64,000 nt of DNA from Motacilla alba alba (GCF_015832195.1 NC_052021.1:2294001-2358000); one strand, 5' to 3'. Shown: positions 48,265 to 61,903, numbered from the stretch's first letter. The notes: generated by a model from the letters alone, not told the origin. Program-made: numbers and translations.

Positions 48265-50911
48265 ACCGCCTCCCCCCAGCCTTTTAGAACCAATACCTGA
48301 CACTGGAATAAACCTGTTAAAAAGAATAAATTCCCCCAAGCACACCCAAAGGGAAAAAGCAATAGAAAATCAACCCTGATAAAAGAAGTATTAAATGAAA
48401 GCACTTTCAGTGTGCCAGCTCAAAATGTATGGCCCACAACGAGCCTGGTGAGAGAAATCGCTGCTGGAAAAACACAGCGAAGAACAGAGGGGAAATATGT
48501 GGTGTCTTCCACTCACTGTTAGGGCAGAGAATACGACATGACCTACAAGGAGCAGGGTCTGAGGCAGTGGGGACAGGTCTGTGGTCTACAGGACCCCAGA
48601 GGGTCTCAAGCAGCCTGACCATTGTGGGAGCACAGCGCTGGAAGGGACACACAGCAGGAATATGCCAAGCTGGAAACAAGCCAGATCTACTCTGTTAGTA
48701 ATCCAGCAATCAGCATCAAAGGAACCTGGGGAAAAACCAGGGAAAGGGGCAGTTTTTGAAGCAGGGACAGCTCCATGGTGGTGGGCATGAGAGGTTGTAC
48801 TCAGCCTCTGGAGGATGGAAACCAGGAGCTGGTGCTGCCTCTGCACTGCCCAGAGCAGAACACACCAGGCCATCCTTTCTGCACCTCCACCAGCTGCAGC
48901 TGAGCAGAAATGCTGCTTGGGGCACCCCAGGAGCCCTGTGCCTGCTAAACCCTCCCTGCCCTGGTGGCACGTGGTGGGCGGGCAGCAGGAGCAGCTCCCC
49001 CAACTCCAGAGCCAAGGGATGCCCACCCCTTGCCCAAGGAAAAAGGAGGGGAAAAGCAGATGTCTAAGTAAATGGAAATAAATGAACTTTAGATGTGAGA
49101 AGAATGAGTTAATTAAAACCTCCTTGTCCCAGACTGTCTGGGAGCTCCAGGCAACCACCATGTGTCAGCACTGCCACTTCCTCTCCAAGGAAAAACCCAC
49201 TGGATTGCTAAAATCCCCCCCAAACACCCAGGAGCAGGTTTCTCCTCCTTGTCGGTAAGGGAGGTCCTTTGGTCCTTGCAAGCAGATTTATCTTCACAAA
49301 AGCCATGCAGCTCCTTCTGTTTGCTCCTCTCCTCCCTGCTCCTCCTCCTGGGCCCGAGAACAGACAGAAACCCTCTTTGGGTTTCCACCACCATCCACCA
49401 CTAAGGCCATGACACCACCTGTGCCTACAAACGGGAGGAAAATCCTTGTGAATCCTCCCCACAACTGCAGAAGGACCTGAACCAGAGGAGACCTCTCTGC
49501 ATCCAGCTGACACCTGCCAGCCCATTTCCTGACACCCTCCATCCTCCTGCATGGACAGGGGAGAGCTCCCATTCCTGAGCTCACACAAAAACACAGCTTG
49601 TGACAGGTGCTTACCTTCCCCACGAATGCTTTAAGACAACTCTTGAGCTGGGCCTGGAGGGAGGCAGAAAACCCCACAAAGCCATCAGCTCTGACAGCCC
49701 TGTTTTTGTTCTGTACGTGTCCAGTCATATCACATTTCTAAACCCACTGCCAGGCAGATGTTTCAGATGCTCAGATGGAAGTATCTGGGAGCACACAAAA
49801 CCAGGGATGGTGTCTGAAACCAGCTTCCCAGTGCCTGTCAAGAGCCTGCTCTGAATTAGAGGCTGAGCTGCAGCAGACAGCAAGGAGCAGCAGCGTGCTT
49901 CACACACCACCTGCACCTCAGAACGGGGCTGCAACACCCAGCAGGGTGATGAAGAACTGATGTGACACTCCTTCAGCAACCTCCTGTGTCCAGGGATGGC
50001 GTCCTGCTTCTTACAACAAAGGGACAGAAATCCTATAAACACATTTATCCTTTGCAGAACATCTCTTGACACCAAACTGATGGGAATAACCTGTGCCCTC
50101 TGCCCACAAGGAGCACACAGAGGGCTCCATGTCCCATTTCCCCTCTCCCCCGGTGTTGGCACCCCCTTCATTCCTGGCTACACCATTTTGCAGAAGCAAG
50201 AGAACCCCAGAGGATACAACAATCCCCCAAACTGATGGGGAGGCAGAGCAAAACAGAGAAGAGCAGCTTTTGCCAACCCAAACTCATAGAAAGGGAGAGA
50301 GAGAAGAGCTAAGCCTCCTTGGGAGGCAAAGCCTTCAAAAGTTAAATGTATCATGAAAAAGAAAACTTCTGTCGCTGCCTAAAAAGGTTTTTGACAGGTC
50401 TTCATTTGTAACCCACAAACAAATGCAGTTTCTCATGCTCCATGGACTCTAATATCACTTCAGAGCAGAGCCTGAACCCAATTCTCCACTGAAAAGCTGG
50501 AGAAGCAACCACATTAAAACAGCTCTCTTCACTGCCTTTGGGCACACCAGAAATCTTTCATTTCAGGAGCTGCACCTAAAGTGCCTGGGAGCACAACCTG
50601 AGCGGGCAGAAACTGCTGCTCAGAACCATTTCAACGGCTTTGGGTGGGCCAGTCTCAGCTAAGTCAAGCCTAACAAACAAGGCATTATTATACAAGGCAG
50701 AAAGGAAAAGTGCTTTGCCCTATTTAAGCAAGTCTCAGAAATCTCTTTCATGTCTGAGTCGATGAGAAAAACTGGTCATGACCCAACAATTCGGGCCCAC
50801 GTGGCCATTGTGTGCTGCCTGGGAAAAGGGGACAGAAAGTGAAGGGAGAGTCATCCACCCACAGCAGGGTCAGGGACAGAGAGAGAAATAAGAACACAGA
50901 CCACCTCAAAA

Positions 50912-51090
50912 GGCAGAGACAGTGGAACAGCCTGCCCAGAGCCGCTGAGGCTGCCCCTGGATCTCTGGAAGTGTCCAAGGCCAGGCTGGAGGGGCTTGGA
51001 GCAGCCTGGGACAGTGGGAGGTGTCCCTGCCCATGGCAGGGGAGTGGAACAAGATGAGCTTCAAGGTCCCTTCCAACCCAAATGATGAAC
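50912..51090 (+). mobile_element. CR1 LINE 3' fragment
   Basis: 'agtggaacagcctgcccagag', gctgcccctggatctctgga, agtgtccaaggccaggctgg, 'cagcctgggacagtgggagg' and cccttccaacccaaatgatg. Confidence 0.92.
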
Positions 51091-52625
51091 ATGTGCACTC
51101 CCACAGCCTCTGCTCTCAATCTGAAACCTCAAAATCAGAGCAGTGATGAGCAGCAGTGCCTGGCTGCCTCCTCCACATCCCATCATTCTTCCTTGCTCAT
51201 CCATTTCAAAGTTCAGCCAGCACAACCTACTTGCCCAGAGAGTCCATTGTAAGACATTTACAAACAGAAGTGAGCCCGGGATTCCATATTTCATCTGGAC
51301 AATGTGAGCAGAGCGTTTTTACATCTTAATTTTGTGTTAATTTTGCCTCCTTGCTTGCTTTCTACAGAGTTCCCAAGATTTTGTGGCAGCCACCAACTCA
51401 TCCCTCATCCTGAGGGCTACAGAGCCCAGGTTTGTCACCAGCCAGAGGAATCCTCTAGAAAGAAAACCTGCAGGAGAGAGATAAGCAGCATCTCCTCCAC
51501 TCATCAGAATTCAGGGAAAAGACCAAAACAAATATTAATGAGAGGCACTTAACTGTGCCTGTTCAGCAATCAATAACAGAGGACAGGGTGCACAACTGGG
51601 CTGAGCATCTCACACCATTGATGTGCTGGGGTCCAAACTGGGGGGATCGTCTCTAATCCCCTCCTTGGGGCTGCACCAGCAGCTCTCCAAGCCCCTGTCC
51701 CCTTCCACAAACTCCCAGGACTAGAGAGACAAGGAACAGAGACTAAAACCTCCCTTTTGTGTTTAATGACTACATCCACTCTGACTAGCCACACTCCTCT
51801 TTTTGTTAAGGTTTTTATTCATCTGCTTCTTCGGATTATTCCAAATTACCATTTGGGATTAGCCATTGGGCCAAGCCGAGTGCTCTGGAGCGTCTCTGTG
51901 GGTGTGGGTGGCATTTTCCTAGTGGGCACCACAGGGAGAAAGCACAGGGCTGCTCGGTGGAGCTCTGAGTGGGGAAGGGGGACAGCCAAAGGCTGTGACC
52001 ACAGAAGGACACGGGGTGATGGCACCTGAGCTGCAGGGATGAACTGGAGAGCAGACCAATGAATTTCCAAGGAAGGAGATTTGCAGCTCAGGAACCTCTT
52101 TGCCTCTCTGTAAAAAAAGAAAACTCTTCCTCTGCATCTCTCCCTAGTGTGGCTTCTCCTCTGCAGCTCTGGTTGAGTTGGGTGTTTGGTGACCCAGCCC
52201 AGGGGTGCAGCCCCACCTCCTGCTCTTCCAGCAGGATTCCAGGCTGGCACTGGGGGTGCTGGAGCGGGTCCCGCCGCACGGGCTGCGGGAGGAGAATGGC
52301 TTTCAGCTCAATTACCCTTCACATTCCGATTCCATAACGCTCCAGTGAGGCTTTTTAAGCAGATCCCCCCCCCGCCAAACAAAGCCTGCCTGCCGCAGCC
52401 CAGCCTCAAGCTCGAACGTGCAGAATGGAGGTGAGGCTCTGCTCTCCTCTCCCTGTGTCCTGCCTTTCCCACCTCTCTGAGCTTGCCTTCTCCTCTCCTC
52501 ACCATCTACCGTTTGTGTAGCTCCTCTGTGCTCTTCCTCCAGGCTCTGCTTGCCTCTCCCAAGCCCAAAGCACCAGACACGCGGGGCTCAGGCTCCTTGG
52601 TGTTAGGTCTGGGTCACCAAGCAGC

Positions 52626-52705
52626 CCATCCACCCCACAGACATGGGGACAGCACAGTGCAGACCCCATCCACCCCACAGACACGGGGACAGCACAGTGC
52701 AGACA
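52626..52705. repeat. Tandem duplication, two copies of a 40-bp unit
   Basis: The unit begins ccatccaccccacagacatg and continues gggacagcacagtgcagacc; the second copy at 52666-52705 differs at one or two bases (acatgg to acacgg, and the last base). Confidence 0.9.
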
Positions 52706-52804
52706 CCCACACTCCGTTTCAGAGGTGCTACCGTAAGAGAAGGAGGTGGTGAAGCTCTCACTGCTTCCCGCAGCCAGGTGAGAAAATGGTTTGTGCCTGC
52801 CAGA

Positions 52805-52920
52805 GGAGAGCTGACCTCCTCCCGACACCGCCTCGCACGGCAACGGTGACACGCGAGCGCGCGGCGAGACGCGGAGCTGGTGACGACGGACGGACGATGG
52901 AGCACACGCTCTGGAGGTGC
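52805..52920. promoter_or_regulatory. Short CpG-dense cluster
   Basis: About 18 CpG in roughly 120 bp by hand count, around gacacgcgagcgcgcggcga and gacgacggacggacgatgg. It is too short for a standard CpG island. No promoter element was recognised. Confidence 0.35.
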
Positions 52921-53399
52921 AAACCTGCTGGAAAAACTGCCCTCCACGCAGGGCAGCTCTGGTGTTCCAGGCCCTCAGAAAGGAGGTGGCCGAGGGCAAG
53001 CCGTGCAGGGAAGCTCTGTGGCACAGTGGGACACCAGGCTGGGCGGGATCCCTGTCACTGGAGGAGGATCCAGGCTTCTCCCAGCGCTCCCCAGCCCCAG
53101 CAGGACCTTCCAGGTGTGCTCAGAGGCAAGGCCATGGCTGTGTCCCACAGGGCAGAGGTGTCCCCACCTGCACAACTCCTGGCCTCTCTCTCCAGCACCC
53201 ATTTCCCTGCTGACTGCAAGGACTGGGGTGAAATTTCCCTGCTGGCTGCAAGAGCCGGGTGCCTTGCAGTGCCACCATCCTCGTGGGGCTCACGCCAGCA
53301 GGCACAGCCTCTGCAAAATTCCTTTCCTCACAGGCGTGAGTCACACAGGAGAACAAACCATCGACCTGTTATGAGTAGAAAAAGGTGTTCATTTCTTTT

Positions 53400-53760
53400 A
53401 AAAAGGTTGCATAGTTGCTGCTAGGTTGGAGTTTAAACTATTTGTTGTTAATAATTTCATGTTGTAATCACCTGCTGTTAATAGTGTTTCTCTAATTACC
53501 TGTTAATGGTTAAAAATCCCTCTTTCATTGAGCATCCCCTCCCCGCCCCGCCAAATCCCCGGACATAACATCGGGGACTGAAAAGGTGAAATCCGAGCTG
53601 ACATGCAAATATTAAAGACCAGCATGCAAAGGTGTAAACACCATACGAAATCCTGCAAAAACCCCCTAAAACAACGAGCCAACATGGAATTAAGGGATCT
53701 AAGTGATGTCTAAAAGTCACGACTGAATCCAGTGCCTGTCAAGATCCTTTTCACCCCTCA
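53400..53760. promoter_or_regulatory. Possible regulatory segment with an octamer motif
   Basis: A non-repetitive A/T-rich stretch containing a perfect octamer ATGCAAAT at 53603-53610, a near copy ATGCAAA at 53624-53630, and TAAT/ATTA cores (gttaataatttc, ctaattacctgttaatgg). This is suggestive composition only. Confidence 0.25.
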
Positions 53761-56700
53761 CCCTAACCTCAAAGGATGCCAGCTAGGAACAGGATTTTGA
53801 ATAAGCTGCAATCATCTTTCTCCTCCATGCCCTTCCTGGGAGCAGCGGCAGAGTGTGTGCAACCCATCGGTTCTCCCCATCTGAGCTGATTTGTTTTGAA
53901 TAAAGGCGTTAAAAAGGAGAAAGTTCTCCTGCCCTATGTATTTCACACCTGTCTTGCCATCTCCCTCTCAGCCCTCTCAAAGGCCAGGCACGGGCAGGAC
54001 ATCCCGGAGCGTTTTCTCCCGGGGGGTGAGGAATCTGCAAACACACATCTGGCCGCGCATTTAATAAAGCGTTTTCCCAAGCACTGGCGCAGCAGATTCA
54101 GGGAGATGGAGCATTTCCATTCAGGGTCATCTAAATCACATAGGCAGTAAAAATTTTCTCCCCTTTCAGGGTTTTCATCCTGCTCTGGTTATGGGATGGA
54201 GCACGGGAAAATCCCTCTTCTTCCACGGCTCAGAAAACCACGCTCTCAACTTACCTTTAAATAAAGATTTGCTAATTAGGGAAAGATCATCTTCCACTGA
54301 TGGTAATGAACGGAGAAGTGCTAAAAAAGCATGCCTTGGATACCAGCATACAGCCTATCAGTACAAACTCCTTTTTTTCCTCCTTAAACACCACTTTGAA
54401 GGTAGTGATGGTGGCCATGCTGGCACAAGCAGCTGGACTCCGGGTCAGGAGGTGCCTCCAAACACTTGGGAGTGACTGAGGTTAATCACACACAGGCTGG
54501 GCAGGAGGTGGCTGACTTCACTCATACCTCCTGTTCTCCCTTCCCTCCTTCCCACCACCCTTTCCAGTTTGATTTACAATTGCAGGACAAGCCTGAGGAA
54601 GTAACCTCACCGCGATGAAAGCCAAGGCAAGGTCTGGAAAACAAGGGGGTTGTTGGTATAGCCATCACCTGAGCTCAGAGCTGCAGCCAAACACACCTCC
54701 CTGGCACCCCAGCAAAAGCCCTTGACCACACAGAATGAGCTCAATTTCCTGGAAAAAGAGGGACAAGCAACCATCATCCTACACAAAGTGACAGCTGTGA
54801 CCACCTCTCCTTTTTCACCCACTGGGTTTGCATCCTGTCTCAGAAAAGCAAATAAGTATGTTTCACACATCTCCCATAAAGCAAATCTCCAAAACTAAAA
54901 GCTCCCCATTTTTTTCCTCCTTGAACCAAAATTGCCTTGAACCCTCTATTCACTTCACCTGCTCTCTCCATTATTTGCACTAACAAAATAAATCACCCAC
55001 ATTTTAAGTTCCCACAGCAATTAATGTTTGAAATTAAGTAATGGCCCCTAATTTTGATTGAAACTTCTACTTAGATCAAATTCCCTCCATTTGTAATGAA
55101 AATAGTTTGAAACTGATACAAACAGTTCAGCTCACACATAAATATTTAAAAAACTTATAGAGAGGCTGATTTAGTCTATTATTTTACCACAAAGTTTGAC
55201 CAGCAGTAGAAAGCCTATTATACATGACTGTCACTGACACATTACAAACTAATAAAACACAAAATGCAATTCTCAAGAAGAAATTGGAATGAATCTATTG
55301 CAAGAGCGATTTTTATGGTTCTTTTGAAATGCTATTTCTCCCCAGCTTTGCTGTCAAAATGGCACCATTTTCCCTAAATATTTCCATCTTAATTAAAAAT
55401 GGTGTTTTTATCGGAAAAAAGAGCCTCTTGTGCCAGCTGCAGCTTCACATTCCCATGCTGCTCATTGTGAGGATGCTAATGTGTGCCCACCTCATGCATC
55501 TGCTGCTGATCTTGGTTACTGCAGGTGGAAAAGGGCCCGGACCCTAAAATTCCAGAGCCCCTCACACAGCACCTTTCAGCAAGACCTTAACCATCCCTTA
55601 ATTCAGGTGTTGTGACTAAAAAATGAGTATAAACCGACAAACTGCATGATTATGTGAGTAAAAAATGTTAAGTACGTTTTCAGTGATGGGTTTTTTGCTT
55701 CCTGGCACGGAGCAGTTGCCACTCACCACCTGAAGAAATTAAAAACCATTCCTAAAAACCAGTCCTATATCCAGGCACAGTCCTGCTGGTGAGTCCAAAG
55801 GTTAGGCATGGAGAGGGAGGTAAACAAAACAGGGATGTGAGGGGAGGGGATACGGCTTTTGCTGGCTGGCATGAGATAAGTTACATCCCAGGCTTCTGGG
55901 AGGAGATGGCAGCCAGAGGAAAGGGAGATAAAACAAAACTGATTGCCAGCAGGTCACATTCACTCCCTCCTCACCCCTCTGCTCCCGGCAGCACAGAGAC
56001 AGGGAAGAGACCTTGAAGCCATCTGCTGCCCAGATGTGTAAGTGTAATTACACTGAAAGGGCTGGGCTGGAATGTCCCCTGGAAAAGAGACCTTCCAGCC
56101 CAGGACTGAGCTGCAGGAAGTGCTGTGGCACCACAAGCCACTGTTTGTGCTCCAGAGGAACGTGCCTGGTCTGAGGAACTCGCTGCTAGCAGGATCCTGA
56201 GGAGCCACCATCACCTGGCATCGGCCATCCTAAGCTCAGACACTGTGCTGACCTCAAGGGTGACACTGGGGCAGAGCTGAGCTCTGAAATCAGCAGATAC
56301 GTGCCCTCAGCACCCATAGGAAGGAGCCTGGGGAGTGAGGATGTTTTTCCTTTTTCCCATTTCTCCCATGAGGAATGATTACGGATTTACCCAAGCTACC
56401 TCGCCCCTCTTTGCCTGTGCTCTCCTCACTCAGAGAATGTTGCTGTACACTTTCCCTTCCTTTCCCTCAAGATAATTTCCTAATTTCCCATCATGACAGC
56501 TCCTCCATGGAGGCACCAAATTACTTGCTGCCCCACACTGGCTTCCCTTTCTGGTCAAAACCTGCTTTTTTCCCTGTCCCCCTCATCCTGCCCAGCACTC
56601 CACTGGCCAGAACCACATGACTATTTCTAATTTTCAGGCTGCCCCCCCTCTTTGCTGCAGTACCCTTCCAGAAAGAGCCCAAGTTGTGCCTGGTGGAAAT

Positions 56701-57030
56701 GACTGTTATCTCCAGGACACTTTACACATTACTTCCACGCCATTTGGGGTTTTCCGCCCCAGTAGTTTCTGTTGCATCTCTCATTTCACTCCTCGGTCAC
56801 GTGTATTAAAGGACCAGGGTCTGCTGCTCACTGGTGAATCCAGACAAGGGACAGGGGACACTTTCTTTCTCCCTAGGACGTCACTCAAGACCCTCTGGCG
56901 TCACAGCAGACACGCCAGCAGTGACAACAAAACCTTGCAGGCAGGTGACCTTCAGAGTGAAGGATGCTCCAGGCCTGAGCACCAACCTGGTCACAGTTTC
57001 AAAGGAGAAAGTTATTTAAAATGAGGGAGG

Positions 57031-57203
57031 GGAGGCACAGGCTGCCCAGAGAAGCTGTGCCTGGCCCTGGATCCCTGGAAGTGTTCAAGGCTAGGCTGGA
57101 CTAGGCTTGGAGCAGCCTGGGATAGTGGAAATTGCCCATGACGGGAGATGGACTAAATGACCTTTAAATTTCCCTTTCAACACAAACCATTTTAGGATTC
57201 TGA
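57031..57203 (+). mobile_element. CR1 LINE 3' fragment
   Basis: 'gaggcacaggctgcccagagaagctg', ggccctggatccctggaagt, gttcaaggctaggctggact, gcagcctgggatagtggaaa and 'aaacca..ttttaggattctg'. Confidence 0.9.
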
Positions 57204-57818
57204 CTTCTACAACATCAGCTGTGCAAACCCCTTCAGCCCCAACCCCATGTTTTACTCAATGCACCGCAGTCTGTCTCATTTAAATTCTTTTCTCCACTCC
57301 TGGTGGAAAAAAGCAGGGAGAAGATGACAGCTGGTGCCTGCTGTGCTTCCAAGCTCTTGCCTGAAGACACTGCCAGCATCCCAAAGCCAGAAGGAAAGCC
57401 CAAGACAGGGCCTGCACTTCCCAGCCCATTTGTGTTTTGCTTGCATGTGGAAAGCAACAATAAAGGCAATTAAAACTGAGGATGTCTGGGAAGTTTGGGA
57501 AGAGTTTCACCTGCTGCAGATTATCACCTGTGCAGCAGAGATCCTCTTGCTACAGCAAACACCACTCAAATCCCCACTTCCTATTTGGGGATAGGAATTC
57601 CAAGAGGCTCTGGAGGTGAGAGATCACCAGCACTGGGCATGCCAATGGGATGCCAGGATGGAGGGGAGGTGGAAGTGCTTGATATACCCAGGATGGAGAA
57701 CCAGTTTTTCTGTCCAACAGTGCTTAATGAACACAGCTTCAATAACTCAGTGAATTGCTTGCTGCCTTTCCAGGAAGTTTTTTTTAAAAAACAAACAAAC
57801 AAAAAACCACACAACAAA

Positions 57819-57849
<31 letters not shown>
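57819..57849. repeat. (AAAT)n microsatellite, about 8 copies
   Basis: Follows 'aaacaaacaaac'; a perfect aaat run of about 31 bp. Confidence 0.95.
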
Positions 57850-58041
57850 CTTTTAAAAGCTGCATCCAATTTGCCAAGGAGAAGTTCAAGACACTTGCAA
57901 ATTTTGCACGCTCAAAGGCAGCGGAAGGAAGGGATGACTGGATTTGGGGGATAAGTTATTCACTGTAAATTATTTGTTCAGTTTCAAACTCCACATGGAA
58001 ACATAAGGATAAGGAGAGAAGGAAAAGAATGAGTGAATAGG

Positions 58042-58061
58042 AAAAAAAAAAAAAAAAAAAG
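58042..58061. repeat. A homopolymer (about 19 bp)
   Basis: Uninterrupted A-run in a purine-rich context; no polyadenylation hexamer at a suitable distance upstream. Confidence 0.95.
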
Positions 58062-59027
58062 AAACAAGGAAGGAAAGTAGCCAGCAATGATTACAGACCA
58101 TTTTTGCAATGTGGTCTATCTCCCTTATCAGCTCTGTTATCATCACCTCCACTATAAAGGCTCTTTATTTAAAAGAGGAGAGGAAAGAAAGCCCCAGAAG
58201 GTGTCTGGGAGTGTGCAAGGGACTGGCTAATGCAGCTGAGGGGGAGCTCAGCTCGTGGCATCTGCTTCGTATGCACAGCACCAGGCCTCGAGCCATGGCA
58301 ATAGAATTATACGAGCCCCCGAAGACTCGGGCAGGATGGCAGGGAAACTGATGTAATTACTGACATTATTACCCTTAAAGCAAAATAATAATTTTAATTA
58401 CAGCAAGGGCTTTTGGGCCTTTCTCTGCTCCTCCCTGCCCCTGCTCACTGTGGAGCAGGGTCTGGCTCCAGGCTGTGCCGTGGGATGGGGCAGTGACGCT
58501 CCCCTCCTTCCTCTCCTCCTTCCCCGCCAAATACTTTTCTGCACAATTAAGAAAAAGACATCACAAAAGCCACGATTTCAGCTACACCCCCATATTAAGG
58601 ATGGAAATGGTGGCCAGCAGCTTGTGAAGGCTCAGTCCCAAAGGCTGCTCCCCGAGCAGAAGGGGTTGCTGCTGATGGCGAGTGCCCGCCTGCCTCCCAA
58701 TTAAAATAAATTGGCAAATCAGGGCTAAGCTCAGGAGATAAGACACCTGCAAGCTGGACCGTGGCTGCCTCAACATTGCTGTGTTCAGACCAGAAACTTT
58801 CTTTCCCGCTTTTAAACACCTTTCCCACAGCCCTGCCTGCTTGAATTCAGGAGGAGATGAGCACATTCCCAAGGCAGAGGGTTGTGGTCACAAATTTGAA
58901 AGCTGAGCTCTAATTCCTGTGTCCTTGTGAAGTTACAGGTACTTCTCTTGTGCTGCAGCTGTGATTTCAGGAATGACTGAGGTGCTGAATTGCAATCCCT
59001 GGCCCAGCGCCAAGCTTTTTGCTGGAA

Positions 59028-59170
59028 GATCATAGGATCATGGAATGGTTTGGGTTGGAAGGTACATTAAAGACCATCTAGCTCCAACCCCTTGCCACCG
59101 ACACCTTCCACTAGACCAGGTTGCTCAGAGCCCTATCCAACCCTGTCCCTGAACACTTCCAGGGATGGGG
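59028..59170 (-). mobile_element. CR1 LINE 3' end
   Basis: A near-consensus reverse strand: gatcataggatcatggaatg, gtttgggttggaaggtacat, 'ttaaagaccatctagctccaacccc' and cttccactagaccaggttgc, ending in cacttccagggatgg. Confidence 0.95.
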
Positions 59171-59489
59171 GTGTGTAACCTCAAGATGTAACACACATCA
59201 CTTCATAAATCACTCAGTCTGTTATAAATATAACACAAGGAATGAGGTGAGGGAGAGCACAGAAGGAGAGAAAACTCCAGTGGAAACCTCCTGAAGGAAC
59301 ATTCAGCAAAGAAACCAGCAATTAAGTGACCTTTCTGCCAGCATGCCACAGCTGCTGAGGCTCCAAGGTCCAGAGAAGGCCACAGGTGGCCTGAGCTTGA
59401 TTGGCAAGCTCAGGATTATGGGGGCTTCTAGGAGAAAACAGCTTTTCCCAAGGAGGTACTAGACTTGAAGTTAGTTTACCTCACAGTGC

Positions 59490-59612
59490 AATGTAGGCTG
59501 GAAAAGCCCTCTAGGATCGAGCCCAACCACTCCCCCAGCACTGCTAAGGCCACCACTAACCCACGTCCCCAGGTGCCACATCCTCTCCAGGCATGGTGAC
59601 TCCACCACTGCC
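59490..59612 (-). mobile_element. CR1 LINE fragment (second subfamily)
   Basis: 'ggctggaaaagccctctagga', cccccagcactgctaaggcc, accactaacccacgtcccca, 'ggtgccacatcc' and atggtgactccaccactgcc; the same subfamily as the copy at 22281-22475. Confidence 0.85.
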
Positions 59613-60509
59613 CCAGGAGTTAAAGGCAAGGGAAAGTTGTGTGGAAGCCCCAGGAGGTTTTCTGCTTGGGACTGGCACAAAAGGCCCAGCAGGCACCCAG
59701 GAGGAACTGTCCACCCCGATGTCCCCATCACAGCAGGTGGCACAAACAGGGGCTTGGCTCCGCTCCACTTGCTTGCTTCACCTGAAAGCATTGAACCATG
59801 ACAGTCAAAGAACTCTGTGTTCCCTACAGATCCAGCCAAATGGAAAAAAGATTAGATAAAACAGATTGGACTTGCCAGAAACTGAGGCATGGCCACAACA
59901 GCCTGCCACAGGCTTGGCAATAGATCTCTCCTTGTTTAAAAGCCAAAACCCTGAGACTCCCAGAAACGTGGTACCTTGGGCTTGGGTGAGGGGGTGGAAA
60001 AGAGGCTGTGAGCAGGAGATGAAGTGCAAGGGATGCATCCAAGAGGAGAACAAACCCTGAAGGTCAGAGTAGCAAGCACATGAGCAGCTAACTAATGTAC
60101 TACAGCAGCACCACGGGGCACAGCCACGGGCACGCACGTCCTCGCAAACTGGAAAGCCATAAAAGTCTATTACAGCAAATCAAACAGCAGCCAGCATGAC
60201 AGCCATTAGCCTGAAATGAATACACGGGAACTTAATGAGCTCTGTCGAGGCCAGCTTGGTGAATTAAGTTGCCAATTCTAGCAGGATTCCCCTTCTCTTC
60301 ACAGACGTGAGAGCGCCCGCCCCGCCTGGCTGCCCTGTGACAAGCAGAGCACGGGGCGCCCTTGCCCAGACGGGACGGACGATTAGGCTGGAGCAATATC
60401 CCAATATCCCTCTCCTGGCCCCTGGCAGCTATTCCAGGGACGAGATCAGCACACAGCAAGCGCAGAGGAGCGATGCAGTGGTGCATCCTCTCCATCCCTC
60501 CTCACACCA

Positions 60510-60805
60510 CAACCCGCAGCCCGTGCCCAAATAAATCCCCATTCGCGCACCGAGCGGACCACGTAAAACACCAGGATGGGTATTTAGAGGCAGTATTGTT
60601 TTTAAAGGTCAGTTTACTCCATGTTCCATTTATTTATGCACACTCTTCTTTTGACTTTCCAAGTGCCACACAATAGCAGCGAGGTTTAAATAGCCTTTCG
60701 GTCGCTGCTCCATTAGCTACGACAACTGCAAATCGATACATCCATTTATCTCAAAATTAAAAAGAGAAAAACCCTCATTAGCTGCCAAATCTGCACAGAG
60801 CCAGT
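60510..60805. promoter_or_regulatory. Candidate conserved non-coding element
   Basis: Repeat-free, moderately A/T-rich text with a CpG-containing left part and MEF2/homeodomain-like cores (tttatttatgcac, gtttaaatagcc, ccattagctac, aaaattaaaaag, cattagctgcc). Evidence is compositional only. Confidence 0.25.
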
Positions 60806-61647
60806 CTATTGAAAACCACACTAGCCTCTTCTCTTTCTGCAAGCTCCAGCTCTCTTCATTCATCATCCACAGGCCCTTCGATTTGGGCTCTGAGGTGGAT
60901 TTTGGTACCTGTGCGCTCGCTGCTCACCCTCAGGCTGTCTGGAGCATGGGGTGACCTGTCATCCCTCACCATGGCTGTGTCCCCCACCACTTTTCCGTGC
61001 CACATCACCTCCAGCTAAGAGTAGTCATGGACAAGCAACAAGGAAAACTCGTGGCTCAGCACAGGTCTCAAAGCCAAGTGCACATCTTCTCCTTGAGAGC
61101 TGCGCCACCACACTCAGAAAAAGTTTATTGCTGACACCCCCCACAGCCTGCAGCCCTTGGAGGGGCCTCTGCAGGTGGTGAGACCCCATCCCCTGCTCTC
61201 ACAGTGCCTGGCAAAGCAAGGCTCTCTCTCCCTGGCAATAGAACAGGAGTGCCTCCAGGATGCTGGCGGAGCAAGGCGTTTGTGGCTCATTACCTCTGAT
61301 CGGTGCCCTTGGTTAAAGATCACGGGCAGAAACTGGAAGCTGGCACGCTCTGCCTTGTAATTAGATTAGGCCAACCTCCAGAAGAGCACAGCTCCCAAGG
61401 CCAAGTGCTGGGTGGCTGCATGGGGGGAACACCGGGCTCGCTGTACCCCAAACAGCCAGGCAGTGCTGGAAATCCTTCACAGCAGACCCACAGCTCACAT
61501 GCAGAGCAGTGTGATGCAGCACAGAGGGGCTCTAAGGTTCAGCCTCTTCTTTCATAGATTTTTCTTGTCCGGATCACCTGCCTGCAGCTCCCTTTCCTCA
61601 GCCAGCCCTAATTTTCTACATATGAGGGCATGGAGTGGTAGGACGGG

Positions 61648-61903
61648 GGGGAGTGGCCTTCAACTGCAGGAGAGGAGGTTTAAATTAGACATTGGGAAGA
61701 AATTCTTCCCTGGGAGGGTGGGGTGGCACAGGGTAAACGAGGTGCCCAGAGAAGCTGTGGTTGCCCCTGGATCCCTGGAAGTGTCCAAGGCCAGGCTGGA
61801 GCAACCAGTGGAAGTTGTACCTGCCCATGACAGGAGCTGAACCAGAGAAGCTTTAAGGTCCCTTACAATCCAAACCATCCTGTGACTCTAAGATTCCATG
61901 ATT
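61648..61903 (+). mobile_element. CR1 LINE 3' portion
   Basis: 'gccttcaactgcaggagagg', ttaaattagacattgggaag, 'aaattcttccctgggagggtgg', gtggttgcccctggatccct, a shortened 'ctggagcaaccagtggaagttg' and accatcctgtgactctaaga. Confidence 0.93.

Noticed and set aside
52786..53424. A 212-residue forward frame in CpG-rich DNA
   Set aside because: Long frames are expected by chance where TAA/TAG/TGA are scarce. Overlapping frames of similar length occur in other phases and the protein has no recognisable domain.
58866..58900. ggttgtggtcacaaatttg as a possible reverse-strand match to the missing exon
   Set aside because: It does not translate to the expected TFHNQPYS in any frame. The similar ggttgtgg at 63397 also fails.
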